Below, piece after piece: positions 43,891 through 53,207 of a stretch of DNA of 64,000 nt; position 1 is the stretch's first letter; every line of letters starts with the position of its first letter. The stretch comes from an uncultured Planctomycetaceae bacterium (lineage in GTDB: Bacteria; Planctomycetota; Planctomycetia; Planctomycetales; Planctomycetaceae): positions 1 through 64,000 of the forward strand of contig CALSLT010000025.1 of assembly GCA_943787265.1 (NCBI GenBank), read 5' to 3'. The notes under the pieces were generated by a model. It had not been told where the DNA came from. It was given only the letters and a program-made list of their open reading frames with translations, and searched no databases. The translations under genes and the position numbers were made by a program.

Positions 43891-44020
43891 ACCTCTCCCT
43901 TCGGGAGAGGCCGGCCTGTCAGGGCCGGGAGAGGGTTCGCACTTCGTCGATAAATTCTGGCTTCACTGCCCGCTCACCCGCGGCTGAGACCGCGACCTCT
44001 CCCCCACGGGGGAGAGGTGA
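43891..44020. repeat. Palindromic intergenic repeat, copy 2, inverted relative to copy 1
   Basis: Bounded by CCTCTCCCTTCGGGAGAGG on the left and CCTCTCCCCCACGGGGGAGA on the right. Right-arm CGCTCACCCGCGGCTGAGAC is the reverse complement (one mismatch) of the left arm of copy 1. Internal spacer differs from copy 1. No coding potential. Confidence 0.8.
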
Positions 44021-44046
44021 TTTGACGTGGGAGTCTCTCATAATCA

Positions 44047-44859
44047 CTACTCATCAAGCTTTGCGACTTCGACATCTTTGCTTTCGCCATTTCCAAGATG
44101 ATCGTCGATTTCGGCCAGCAACTCATCCTCATCGAGCACGTCATTCATGGTGATCTCAGAAATCGAGTCGTGAGCAAGGACTCTCTCGGAAACATCGACC
44201 CGTTTCTGAATATCACTCAGCAACTGATCCGCTTTTGACAGCTTACTATCGTCGACGTGGAATCGTGTTCCAATCTCCGAAGCTTTCACTAAACGATGCT
44301 GAGCAACCAGCGATTCAACCTTCTGCTCAAGCTGGGCTTTCCGATCGCGAGCTCGGTCGAGCATCTGCATCGCCGCCTGCAATGACTTCTGCCGAGTCTC
44401 CAACAGACGTTGCTTGCTGGCCTGAATCATCTCGGCATCTTTCAGGCGGGCGAGTTTGAGACTGGCCTGTTGAGCCAACTGCTTCCTTGAATAATCGCGG
44501 CTGCCGATTTCGTAGGAAACGTTCTGAGTGTCGAGCTTTCCGCGAATCTGGCCGAGTAATCGACGATCCGTCGCGAGCTGCTCGCTGGATCGCACAATGT
44601 CTTTTTCGAGGGCGGTAATCTCGACCTCGTCCTCGGCGATCAAGCGAACGTTCGCGTGAATCTCAGGCAGAATGTCGTCAATTAAGTCTCGAGCTCGCTG
44701 CAGTTCAAACTCGATCGGAACGGCTTCTCGAACCGTTTCCCGGACGGCTCCGGTCGAAGTTCGGAGATAGCTGAACAGTTCGTTGCCAAAGATCGCCCCG
44801 CCTACGAGGGCAACTCCAGCACAACCAGCAACACAATATTTCAGATAACCAACTACCAT
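44047..44859 (-). CDS. Membrane-anchored coiled-coil protein
   Basis: 270 residues from ATG at 44859 (GAGGAGAGTGTC upstream); the frame is open to 45039 but without a site. One hydrophobic helix (about residues 5-25, YCVAGCAGVALVGGAIFGNE) precedes a long coiled coil (about 45-230: EDEVEITALEKDIVRSSEQL, ASKQRLLETRQKSLQAAMQM) and an acidic end. This layout resembles PspA/IM30-type or other envelope-stress coiled-coil proteins, but no family signature is seen. It is the first gene of a minus-strand set with FHA-like, kinase and membrane-protein genes. Confidence 0.65.
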   Translation of the reverse strand: MVVGYLKYCVAGCAGVALVGGAIFGNELFSYLRTSTGAVRETVREAVPIEFELQRARDLIDDILPEIHANVRLIAEDEVEITALEKDIVRSSEQLATDRRLLGQIRGKLDTQNVSYEIGSRDYSRKQLAQQASLKLARLKDAEMIQASKQRLLETRQKSLQAAMQMLDRARDRKAQLEQKVESLVAQHRLVKASEIGTRFHVDDSKLSKADQLLSDIQKRVDVSERVLAHDSISEITMNDVLDEDELLAEIDDHLGNGESKDVEVAKLDE

Positions 44860-45205
44860 GACACTCTCCTCAACCTGATGGAAGTTCTCCGATTTCGGAG
44901 ACGTTTCAGACAACTCACACAAGGGTGGTCGCTGGCCGGGCGAAAACATTTCAGGTCGTTTTTCACTTTTTCGAAAAAACTTCGCAGTGCGGACAGCCGG
45001 ATAATCCGCCACAGACGAAAGCCTTTCTCTCGTCGGCATTAGTGTTGACGGAATCGCCCGATCAACGAATTACCGAGATTCGCTGCTTGGTTCGCTCACG
45101 CAGGCATGGGTAGAATCTCTGGCAATCGTTGATCTCAACGTGGAACCTGCGTTTTCATGCAGGTTGCCTGAATTCCACGCGAACTGACTTGCCGGAGCCG
45201 ACGCC
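44860..45205. other. Divergent intergenic region
   Basis: 346 bases between the coiled-coil gene (minus) and the TPR protein gene (plus). No repeat or RNA noted. Confidence 0.4.
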
Positions 45206-48016
45206 ATGTCGTCCAGACTCGTTACCACCCTGCTGTTGAGTTGCTGCCTGATGTCCTGCCCGCAGGCTGACGCTCAGGATTCAAAATCTCCGTCGGATCT
45301 ATATGCGGACGGAGTGACCGCATACTTCGCGAAAGATTACAACGCCGCCGACTCGGTCCTGACCGGGTTGATTGAAGATGGGACGGGAGACCCTCGAACC
45401 TTCTACATCCGAGGTCTCAGCCGTCACGCCAGTGGAAACGTTGACGCGGCCGAAATTGACTTCGAAGCCGGGGCGCGTTTGGAATACAGCGGCCTTATTC
45501 GAGTGAACGTGCCTCGTTCTCTGGAACGTGTTCAAGGCGCGGTGCGGCAGACGCTTGAGAAGTTTCGCCGACTGGCACAACGAAACTCTGCGTTGGCATC
45601 GCGAACACACAAGAAAGATCGCGCACTTCTGCAGGTCTCGGCAGATGGTAAAGAAGCATTCCTCGCCGGAAAGCACAAAGTAGCCGTTCAATTGCTCGAC
45701 GTGGCGGCCGCAAATGGATCGAATGATCCTCGGACCTACTACTTTAGAGGCCTTGCGAAGCAGGAGCTTGGTCTGAGCGACGAAGCAGCCATCGATTACA
45801 AGCGTGCGATTGGCCTGGAACTTCATCCGGCCAACCGAATCGACGTCGACCTCGCGCTGGAAGCCGTTCAGGGTGAAGCACGACTGGCTCTGAAGAAGTA
45901 CCGACACGAAGCTATTTCTGTCGCACGGCAAGCCGGTGAGAAAGAGCGGCAGGCGATGATCGCATCCCTGATCGAGCAACGAGCTGCTGATGCTGCCGCC
46001 GGCAAAGGTGGGACTGCGGTCGCCAAATCAGCAATTACATTGCCACCAGGTGCCACGAGTCCGATGCCAACGACGACGGCTCCCACGACGACAACGCCCG
46101 CACCCTTAACAACGACACCGCCTTCACCGGCGAATCCTCGGTCTACGCCGCCGGCTGCAAATCCCAACGCACTCAACGTGGCATGGCTACCCGCTGACGC
46201 TGAAGTCGTCGTCAATGTTCGCGTCAGAGAACTTTCGCTTTCGCCAATGCTCGCAGCGTTACAGGCCACTCCGGAAACCCAAGCTAGCCTGAAACAGTTA
46301 AAGGATGAAACCGGCCTGGAACTACGCGACATTGACTCGATGACGATTGGAATTCGCGGTGCAACGGAACTTGCGATGACCGGAGCCGCTAATCCCGCCG
46401 CACTCGCATCCGGAAAAGAAAATGTTGTGATCGTTGTACGACTGCGATTGCCGTTTAATCCGCAGGTCGTTCAACGTCGGACCGAAGATTTTGAAGCCGC
46501 CACGCATGACGGCAAGCAGTTCTTCCGTTCGCTGGATGCTGAGAATACTCCTTGCATCTATCTACCTGATTCGAAGACGGTCGTCCTTGCTGAAGAGGAA
46601 CAACTGAAAGCATCGATCGACGGCGGTGGCGAACTCGGTAGTCGCCCGGAATTTGAATTCGTTGACTCGTCGAGGCATCTAGCCGTCGCCTTTATACCAG
46701 ACGATCCGTTTTCGTTGACCGAGGCCCTGCCAACAGAAGGATCAGGTTCAGACGCCCTGGATCGTCTGACGAAGGCCGTCAAAGATCAGCTTCTGGGCGT
46801 TGGCCTTGGAGTTTCGCTAAACGATTCACTGGAATTTGAAGTTCGAGCTCTTTGTGTAGACGGCGCGGCCGCTACTGAAGTCGACGCGTCGGTTTCCGAT
46901 TTGATGGTTGAAGCCAAAGGACTTTGGACATTTGCCAAAGCAGGTGTGCCGACTCCGATCGCGGGGGTTGTGGACTCGATAATCCGTGCTCAAAAGAATT
47001 CGGCACAGGCGGAGGTGGCGTCTCTATCGACGCGTCTGTCCGCGCAATCGATCGAACGCGCCGTCGAGGGAGCGAAAGAGATGTTGCCCATGCTGATGAT
47101 GGGGGCGATGGCTGGCCTTGGTGGCAACATAGCTGGCGGCGGCGATTTCACGATTGGATCTAGTTCTGGTGAACCGCCTGAGCCACCACCTGCCACGAAA
47201 CCGGCAGAAGGATTGACTGTTGTGGCGACGGCGAAGATGAGTTCGTCGATCGAGCTTGATGACGACGGAAACGAAAAACCGAAAGCGATCGAACTTGTAC
47301 TGGCCATTACTGGCGAACAGGCAAAAGCAGCTGGCGGTGCTGGATTTGCCAGTGTTACGTCCGCAAAAGACAACAATGGTGCTGACCTGACTCTGCGAGT
47401 TGTTGCTAACTTCGGAGCAGGCGGGTTTGAGGCGATCGATCGGGACGACTTCTTTGTGAAGCATCCGGACGATGGGTGCACGGCGATCGTCACATTCGAT
47501 CCGCCAGCGGAAGCTGCCACGGGGATCGCTTCGGCAGAAGGGATTGTCAAGCTGCGGATCGTCGAATCGTCATCTCAGATCGTTGTGGACGGTGCGAAGA
47601 GTTTCCTCGGCAAGGAAATTGACAACTCGGAACTCGTCGCGGCGGGCTACAAGCTGAAGCTTGAAGAGAAGAAAGAAAAGTTTGGCGACGACGAGTTCAC
47701 GTCCTGGCAACTGGAATGGGTCAACGCCGGCGACAGTCCCGTTGATGTCAAGCAGATCGCAGATGGTGGCGCCCTTGGCCTGCAGACGCCTCAGCTTGTC
47801 GACGCCGACGGAAATGTGATCGGCGACTTCAGCGGCAAGTCGTACTCATCGTTCGGCAGCAACTCCAGCCTGTCCTGGAGCATGTCGGTTCAGGATGACC
47901 AGCCAGTTCCGGACGATGCACGGCTGCGGTTTACGCTGAATAGCGAAGTGAGCGTTGTCGACGTGCCGTTCAAGGTTGAGAACGTGGCAATCAACAAAGA
48001 TGACAGCGGATTCTGA
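45206..48016 (+). CDS. Exported TPR protein with large unknown C-terminal part
   Basis: 936 residues. A signal peptide (about 1-23, ending SCPQADAQ) is followed by TPR-like repeats: LYADGVTAYFAKDYNAADSV, PRTFYIRGLSRHASGNVDAA (about 30-85) and a second pair at about 145-210 (RTYYFRGLAKQELGLSDEAA). A Thr/Pro-rich linker (about 280-310) leads to a long mixed beta/helical region (about 315-900) with no named domain; it contains NVRVRELSLSPMLAALQATP and a Gly-rich segment GAMAGLGGNIAGGGDF. The protein is probably periplasmic or surface-bound. It ends one base before the convergent HlyD-like gene. Confidence 0.7.
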   Translation: MSSRLVTTLLLSCCLMSCPQADAQDSKSPSDLYADGVTAYFAKDYNAADSVLTGLIEDGTGDPRTFYIRGLSRHASGNVDAAEIDFEAGARLEYSGLIRVNVPRSLERVQGAVRQTLEKFRRLAQRNSALASRTHKKDRALLQVSADGKEAFLAGKHKVAVQLLDVAAANGSNDPRTYYFRGLAKQELGLSDEAAIDYKRAIGLELHPANRIDVDLALEAVQGEARLALKKYRHEAISVARQAGEKERQAMIASLIEQRAADAAAGKGGTAVAKSAITLPPGATSPMPTTTAPTTTTPAPLTTTPPSPANPRSTPPAANPNALNVAWLPADAEVVVNVRVRELSLSPMLAALQATPETQASLKQLKDETGLELRDIDSMTIGIRGATELAMTGAANPAALASGKENVVIVVRLRLPFNPQVVQRRTEDFEAATHDGKQFFRSLDAENTPCIYLPDSKTVVLAEEEQLKASIDGGGELGSRPEFEFVDSSRHLAVAFIPDDPFSLTEALPTEGSGSDALDRLTKAVKDQLLGVGLGVSLNDSLEFEVRALCVDGAAATEVDASVSDLMVEAKGLWTFAKAGVPTPIAGVVDSIIRAQKNSAQAEVASLSTRLSAQSIERAVEGAKEMLPMLMMGAMAGLGGNIAGGGDFTIGSSSGEPPEPPPATKPAEGLTVVATAKMSSSIELDDDGNEKPKAIELVLAITGEQAKAAGGAGFASVTSAKDNNGADLTLRVVANFGAGGFEAIDRDDFFVKHPDDGCTAIVTFDPPAEAATGIASAEGIVKLRIVESSSQIVVDGAKSFLGKEIDNSELVAAGYKLKLEEKKEKFGDDEFTSWQLEWVNAGDSPVDVKQIADGGALGLQTPQLVDADGNVIGDFSGKSYSSFGSNSSLSWSMSVQDDQPVPDDARLRFTLNSEVSVVDVPFKVENVAINKDDSGF

Positions 48017-49186
48017 TCAGTGCTCGATGCTGACTTCGAGTGCCGAGCCGATGGGAAGCGTTGGCCACGGTTTGCCGGTGGAAAGAACCTTCACCGGGAA
48101 CGTGGCTTCGTTGTTTGTTCCGTTTTTCTGAGACAACAGTTGGGGCGGGATGGATGCGATCTTCCCGTGACGTTCTTCGTCGTTTGGAAAATGCAGTGTG
48201 AGTTCCTGATCTGCTTTCAGATTTGACACCAGAGCCATCGGCAGATTGACAATCACGAACTCGCGATCACGGTCGAAGATTTCAACCAGCAGGTCGCCTT
48301 TGGAAACGGCTTCCAGTTCCTGAACTCGTAGTACGCCAGCCATGCCGTAGATCGGCGAGTTAACGAGACGCTCGGCTTCAAGCCCCTGCAGTTCTTCCAG
48401 TTCCGATGTTGTGCTGTCGATCGATGCCTGAATCACCGGGATCCTGTGAGCGGCTTCGATTCGGGTTGGCATACCATCTATCGTGCCTCGCAGTTCTTTA
48501 AGGCGAGCTTCGCACAGATCGATTCGCGTCTGCAGTGCTTCGAGGCTGTTTTCGACTTCGGATCGTTCAATCATTGCCCGCAGACGATCGTAGTCCTGAG
48601 ACTTGTCAGGCATGGCGAGCAACTTCAGATCGACGGGTGGAACCTCGGTGCTGGCAAGTGCGTCGAACAGGTCAAGGTAGTCGCCAAGTGCCGTCGATTC
48701 GAAGTCATGCTGAAACTGCTGCTGAAGTAGTGTTGTGAGTGTGAGCTCGGTATCGAACGCTTCGGAATCGAGTGCTGCCGTGCGTTGCTGCAGCTCAAGT
48801 TCGGCTCGTGCAGCGGCAGCAGCCAGATCGATGCGGAATTCGTCGAGTGTGAGTTCAGCCTTACGGATGCGTTTTTCGAGATCGGTGTCGCGAATGATGA
48901 ATAGCTCGGTCCCTGGCAGGACGATCTGGCCGGGCTTCACATCCATCCATTCAACGATGCCGTCAGCCGGCGCTGCGAGTCTGGAAACTTCTGCTTTCAG
49001 AATGGCGGGGAACTTTGCCCCGCCCTGGCGAGCAACACTGCCTGTCACCACAACGCTCAGAATAAGAGCGGCCGTGGTCATCGACAAAGTTCTGAACAGT
49101 GACACCGGTCGCTCGGGATTGGGTGAGCGATCTGCGGTTTGAGGTTCAGTAGACTGGCCAGGCCCGGCTGTTCGTTGCTCGTCCAT
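48017..49186 (-). CDS. HlyD/RND-type membrane fusion protein
   Basis: 389 residues. One N-terminal membrane helix (about residues 36-51, TTAALILSVVVTGSVA), then a lipoyl-like half (RLAAPADGIVEWMDVKPGQI, about 70-90), a long coiled-coil hairpin (about 105-260) and the second half with AGVLRVQELEAVSKGDLLVE and DRDREFVIVNLPMALVSNLK. This is the adaptor of tripartite export pumps or secretion systems. No transporter or outer-membrane channel gene lies beside it, so the partner is unknown. Its gene is convergent with the TPR gene. Confidence 0.8.
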   Translation of the reverse strand: MDEQRTAGPGQSTEPQTADRSPNPERPVSLFRTLSMTTAALILSVVVTGSVARQGGAKFPAILKAEVSRLAAPADGIVEWMDVKPGQIVLPGTELFIIRDTDLEKRIRKAELTLDEFRIDLAAAAARAELELQQRTAALDSEAFDTELTLTTLLQQQFQHDFESTALGDYLDLFDALASTEVPPVDLKLLAMPDKSQDYDRLRAMIERSEVENSLEALQTRIDLCEARLKELRGTIDGMPTRIEAAHRIPVIQASIDSTTSELEELQGLEAERLVNSPIYGMAGVLRVQELEAVSKGDLLVEIFDRDREFVIVNLPMALVSNLKADQELTLHFPNDEERHGKIASIPPQLLSQKNGTNNEATFPVKVLSTGKPWPTLPIGSALEVSIEH

Positions 49187-49507
49187 TCCGGCTCTCCGTT
49201 TGGCGGAGCGGAGACGTCTCGAAACGAGTCGTCTGATCCGTCGCTACCTGCACATGGCAGATGACGAGGAAATCTGAAAGCCGACAACGGAAGGGTTCCC
49301 GCACTTCCAGACCGCTGAGCATTCTCAAAGAATCATTCCCGGAGAATGCTCAGTGTCTTTTCGGAGAGATGCGCCGACGCTGTTCATGCGAAGGCAGGCA
49401 AGTTGAGTGGATGCGTCCAGGCATTCTCGCAACGAACGGAGGAACGCCGAAAATCGGCACAACCCGGTCCACGCAAAGAAGGATTGTTCGTCACAGCCCG
49501 CAAATCC
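49187..49507. other. Intergenic region with perfect 12-base inverted repeat
   Basis: 321 bases between the DUF6655-like and HlyD-like genes. CTGAGCATTCTC (49315-49326) and GAGAATGCTCAG (49342-49353) form a perfect 12-bp stem around 15 bases; plus-strand T run TGTCTTTT follows. It may be a terminator in the plus direction, a hairpin behind the lipoprotein gene, or an operator. Confidence 0.5.
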
Positions 49508-50275
49508 TTATCGACCCGAATGTCCCGTCTGACGGATTCCTGACTCGGATCGCCCCGGTACAGGAGGCGGCAGCAAGCTGGGCCGGTCGCCTGCGTAATT
49601 CTCAAACTGCCCCGAAGAACCTGAGCCGAACGCGACGTTTCTTGGGAGATCGTTAGACGGATCGTAAACATCGCTGCCCGTCGCCGCGGTCAGCTCTTCT
49701 TTGATCGTTCCTGTCGTGAACGGCCCAACCCCAAGCACGTGCCAGTTGTTGTGCTGAGCCTGAGCGATCGAAACGCCTCCTCCGCCAACGATTGCTCGCT
49801 CGCCCGCATCGTACGCAGCCAACCCAATCTTGGCCGTCGCGTGCTGATTCATTCGAGTGACCAGCTTGATTTCGGGCAGCGTAAACATGCCTCCTGGCAG
49901 GGAAATCCCCGGAATGCCGTAGTACGACTCGGTGGTGTCTGTGCCGATTCCGCCGCTGCGAGGCTCCAGAATCAGATCAGCCTTGTCGGCGGCCGCGGCC
50001 AGAGACACGCCGTTGTAAAGCAGGTGGTGCCGCAATGAGGCGATGACGTATTGCTTGTCGACGCCGTCGAGGTATGTCGCGTCGAGAAACACTTTCCGAC
50101 CGTGCATCGCACTGAAGTCAACTTTGTTCAGCGACTGATCGATCGCGTTCGACAACAGAAGTTGCTCGGTCGCCGTTCGAGCTGTGTTTGTTGTGTTAGT
50201 CGTTGCGCAGCCGGAGCTGCATGCAAGGATCAGCGCAGCAAGAACGCACCCCGGGCGGAGAAATGAATGCATCAT
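49508..50275 (-). CDS. DUF6655-like lipoprotein
   Basis: 255 residues; ATG at 50275 or 50272. The signal ends LILACSSGCATTN, a lipobox, so it is membrane-anchored outside the cytoplasm. TARTATEQLLLSNAIDQSLN, KVFLDATYLDGVDKQYVIAS and LRHHLLYNGVSLAAAADKAD resemble the DUF6655 family of planctomycete and proteobacterial lipoproteins; later come LILEPRSGGIGTDTTESYYG and GIPGISLPGG. The C-terminus is Pro/Gly-rich. Biochemical role unknown. Confidence 0.7.
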   Translation of the reverse strand: MMHSFLRPGCVLAALILACSSGCATTNTTNTARTATEQLLLSNAIDQSLNKVDFSAMHGRKVFLDATYLDGVDKQYVIASLRHHLLYNGVSLAAAADKADLILEPRSGGIGTDTTESYYGIPGISLPGGMFTLPEIKLVTRMNQHATAKIGLAAYDAGERAIVGGGGVSIAQAQHNNWHVLGVGPFTTGTIKEELTAATGSDVYDPSNDLPRNVAFGSGSSGQFENYAGDRPSLLPPPVPGRSESGIRQTGHSGR

Positions 50276-50847
50276 GGAATCTCTAAAATGGAGAAATGGG
50301 AGTTTGGGAGAAACCTTGCGGCTTCGTCCGCGGCAGGAAGAATGATGATCTGTGTGGAAAGTCGATCGACTTTCAGGGGATTGAGTCTCTGAATGGACTC
50401 GGAGGGGAGCGAAACTCTAGTCGATCGGCCAGGAACGGGATAAGGCCTGTTTGCCGCTCGGAATGGCTTAAAAGTCCGACTGCAAAGCAAACTTGAACAA
50501 AAGATTCCTGACAAAAATCACCATAGGACTGGTCACTGCCAGTTTCCGGTTGGACCGGCGACCGCTCGGAGTCCGATAACCCAACCATTGGGTGCATTAC
50601 TCAGGAACGTTGCGCCCGGTCAAATCTGCAAGAACGGACACTCCAACAACACACGACACGTTGGCGAACAATCCCGGAACCGACCTCCGGCAAAATAGGT
50701 AAACCGCGTGTTTCACATTGTTTTCTCCCCATTTGCAGAGCACGATAGCCGGCCTGTTACACGGCCGCACTTCGCGGGAAACCAAATTTCGTCCGCCGTT
50801 TTCACAGCGGGTTTCAATCACGCTGTGACTGCGCATCGACGGAGCTG
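50276..50847. other. Divergent intergenic region
   Basis: 572 bases between the DUF6655-like gene (minus) and the HEAT-repeat gene (plus). Two minus-strand frames of about 80 codons are present but have no family resemblance and no ribosome site. No RNA or repeat identified. Confidence 0.4.
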
Positions 50848-53106
50848 ATGTTGATGTATCGCCGGTTAATTGTTCTGGCAGTTTTGGTTGGGGCGTTAAG
50901 CCCTTCGATCGAGCTGCGCGCCCAGCCGCCCGCCGACAGTCCAGATCCGGATGCCGTCGCGCAAACCTCTCCCGATCTTGAACCGTCGCCGTTACTGACA
51001 GAGCCTCAGGATCCCGAAGCGTTGTTCGACGCGGTCGTGTTGATGCTTGATCTCGATCGGCCGGGGCTTGCTCTGAGATATGTAAAGCAACTGCTTGCCG
51101 AAGACCCCGACGACGCGACGATCCTCAAGATGCGAGACAAACACGGTCCCGCAGTTTTCCTGGAGCTTTCCAACGACGAGCGATTGCAGCCTGCATCGAT
51201 CACGTTACTCAGCCGGATGAACGAAGCCTTCCGTCAGTACGCGGCTGATCCGACTCGCATGGATCGGCTCGTTAGAAACCTGACCGGGACGCCTCAGGAA
51301 CGCGAAGTCGCGATCATCCAGCTTCGAAATACCGGCAAGGCTGCGATTCCCAGGATGCTGACGCTTGTCTCTGCCGCGAAAGATACGGCTCAGAAAGACG
51401 CGATGGTTTACGCGATGACCCGCATGGGATCGCAAATCATTCCGCCACTGCTCGGCGCACTTGAAGCTCCGGATGAAGGAATCAGAACCGTCGCGGTCGA
51501 CACGCTGGGCTGGCTTGGTTCACTCGATACTGTGCCTTGGCTTTGGTACTCGGCATTCGGATCGGACCAGCCAACTGGCGTGCGACAATCAGCACGCCAG
51601 GCACTCGCCCGAATTCTTCGTGACGATGTTAAACGAGCTGGCGACATCAGCAGTTACGGAGCGGCCTCGCAGCTCCAGAAAATTGCGACGACTCACTTCC
51701 GCCTCGAATACAACTGGAAGATGAACAACGACGGGGCCACCACCGAACTGTGGTCGTGGGACGCTCAACAGGATGCGCTTTCCGCATGGAACCTTGCTCC
51801 GGAAACGGCGTCGCTCATCGTGGGAAGCCGTTTCGCACGACAAGCGCTTACGTTGGCTCCAGAGCGGAAGGAAGTGCAGTCACTTTATCTTTCGCTAAGG
51901 CTGGCTTTCGACGCGCACGTTGCAGGTTGGAATGCCGGCTTACCGACTGGTCCCGGCACGGCTCACGATCTGGCTCTACTGGCAGGGCCGGAAACGGCAC
52001 TTCGCGCGCTGGAGTACTCGCTACAAAATCCGAACCCTGCCGCCGCTTTGGCGACGTTGCAGGTGCTGGGACAAATCGGAAATCGAGCTCAGCTTCGCGA
52101 TCGGTCTGGGCAGGCATCGCCAATTATTCAGGCCATGAGCTATCCAAACTTCCGAGTTCAGTTCGCCGCGGCCTCGACAGTTCTGCAACTTGATCCGGAA
52201 AAGTCATTCCGAGGTGCGTCGAGAATCGTTTCGATCCTGACTCGAGCCCTGAACGACAGCGGTGACCGCCAAGGCCTGGCGATTGATTCAAACCAGGATC
52301 GTGGCGCGTCGATGGCAGCTCTGCTTAGTGAAATGAGCATGTCGCCATTGCAGGCAACCACCGGGCAGGATGGATTTAAGATCGCGGCCGATCGCAGCGA
52401 CGTCGAGCTGATCGTGATTCACGCAGCGGTTGTGCGATGGGGACTCGGGCAGACGGTGGTAAACCTGCGAGCCGACGCTCGAACATCGGGGATTCCGATT
52501 ATTGTTTACGGTCCCGAATCGATGGAGCCGGTTGTCGCTCGTCTTTCTGATCAGTTTCCGATGATCGGCTTCGCCTTGATTGGCGAAAACTCGTTTAAGC
52601 AGGGTGTCCGTCAATTTCTGAGCCGGCTCAGCACTCCGCCAGTCAGTGAGAAACAGCGAGCTGAACGGGCCAGCGCTGCCGGATTCTGGTTTGCTCACAT
52701 CGCCGGCGGACGCCGTACCGACACATTCAACATCGATGCCGCTGAGGACGCCTTGTTCGACGCGGTCAATGATCCGGGCGTCGGAGAGAATGCTCTCATC
52801 GCTCTGGGGGCCATTGCGACTGCCAGCTCGCAGGAACGATTGCAGGAGATCGTCGTCAGTGATGTCCGCGACGAATCGCTCCGCGAAACAGCCGCCCTTC
52901 AGCTTGCGTTCCATATTCAGCGGTACGGAGTTCTGCTGTCGGAATCACGGGTGCAGGAAGTTCAACTCGCCTGGCAAGGAGCTCCAGCAGGGCCGCTCAG
53001 GACTGCTCTGGCTTCCGTGGTCGGCTCACTGAAACCGACATCACAGCGAGTAACGGAGCTGCTGCAAAGCCTGCCAGTTCCGGCGATCCCGACCGCTGGC
53101 GAATAG
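50848..53106 (+). CDS. Exported HEAT-repeat protein with a receiver-like segment
   Basis: 752 residues from ATG at 50848; ATG at 50854 is also suitable for the GGAG upstream. Signal peptide about 1-25 (IVLAVLVGALSPSIELRAQ). HEAT-type repeats occupy much of the protein: REVAIIQLRNTGKAAIPRML, DAMVYAMTRMGSQIIPPLLG, GIRTVAVDTLGWLGSLDTVP (about 150-235) and again near 640-690. Between about residues 515-590, VELIVIHAAVVRWGLGQTVV and SGIPIIVYGPESMEPVVARL look like beta3-to-beta4 of a receiver fold without the phosphorylated Asp. The protein probably serves as a periplasmic scaffold. No enzyme motif. Confidence 0.75.
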   Translation: MLMYRRLIVLAVLVGALSPSIELRAQPPADSPDPDAVAQTSPDLEPSPLLTEPQDPEALFDAVVLMLDLDRPGLALRYVKQLLAEDPDDATILKMRDKHGPAVFLELSNDERLQPASITLLSRMNEAFRQYAADPTRMDRLVRNLTGTPQEREVAIIQLRNTGKAAIPRMLTLVSAAKDTAQKDAMVYAMTRMGSQIIPPLLGALEAPDEGIRTVAVDTLGWLGSLDTVPWLWYSAFGSDQPTGVRQSARQALARILRDDVKRAGDISSYGAASQLQKIATTHFRLEYNWKMNNDGATTELWSWDAQQDALSAWNLAPETASLIVGSRFARQALTLAPERKEVQSLYLSLRLAFDAHVAGWNAGLPTGPGTAHDLALLAGPETALRALEYSLQNPNPAAALATLQVLGQIGNRAQLRDRSGQASPIIQAMSYPNFRVQFAAASTVLQLDPEKSFRGASRIVSILTRALNDSGDRQGLAIDSNQDRGASMAALLSEMSMSPLQATTGQDGFKIAADRSDVELIVIHAAVVRWGLGQTVVNLRADARTSGIPIIVYGPESMEPVVARLSDQFPMIGFALIGENSFKQGVRQFLSRLSTPPVSEKQRAERASAAGFWFAHIAGGRRTDTFNIDAAEDALFDAVNDPGVGENALIALGAIATASSQERLQEIVVSDVRDESLRETAALQLAFHIQRYGVLLSESRVQEVQLAWQGAPAGPLRTALASVVGSLKPTSQRVTELLQSLPVPAIPTAGE

Positions 53107-53207
53107 TCGCTTGTCGCCGTAGTCTGCGTCGCGACGGACCGCTTTCGATTTCACCGTTTGAACCGGTGCGTCCGCGTCCAATCGGCTGAAATTCGGAGAC
53201 TCCGCTG

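Noticed and set aside
50597..50836. Minus-strand frame of 79 codons in the divergent gap
   Set aside because: Lies in the expected promoter region and lacks ribosome site and homology.
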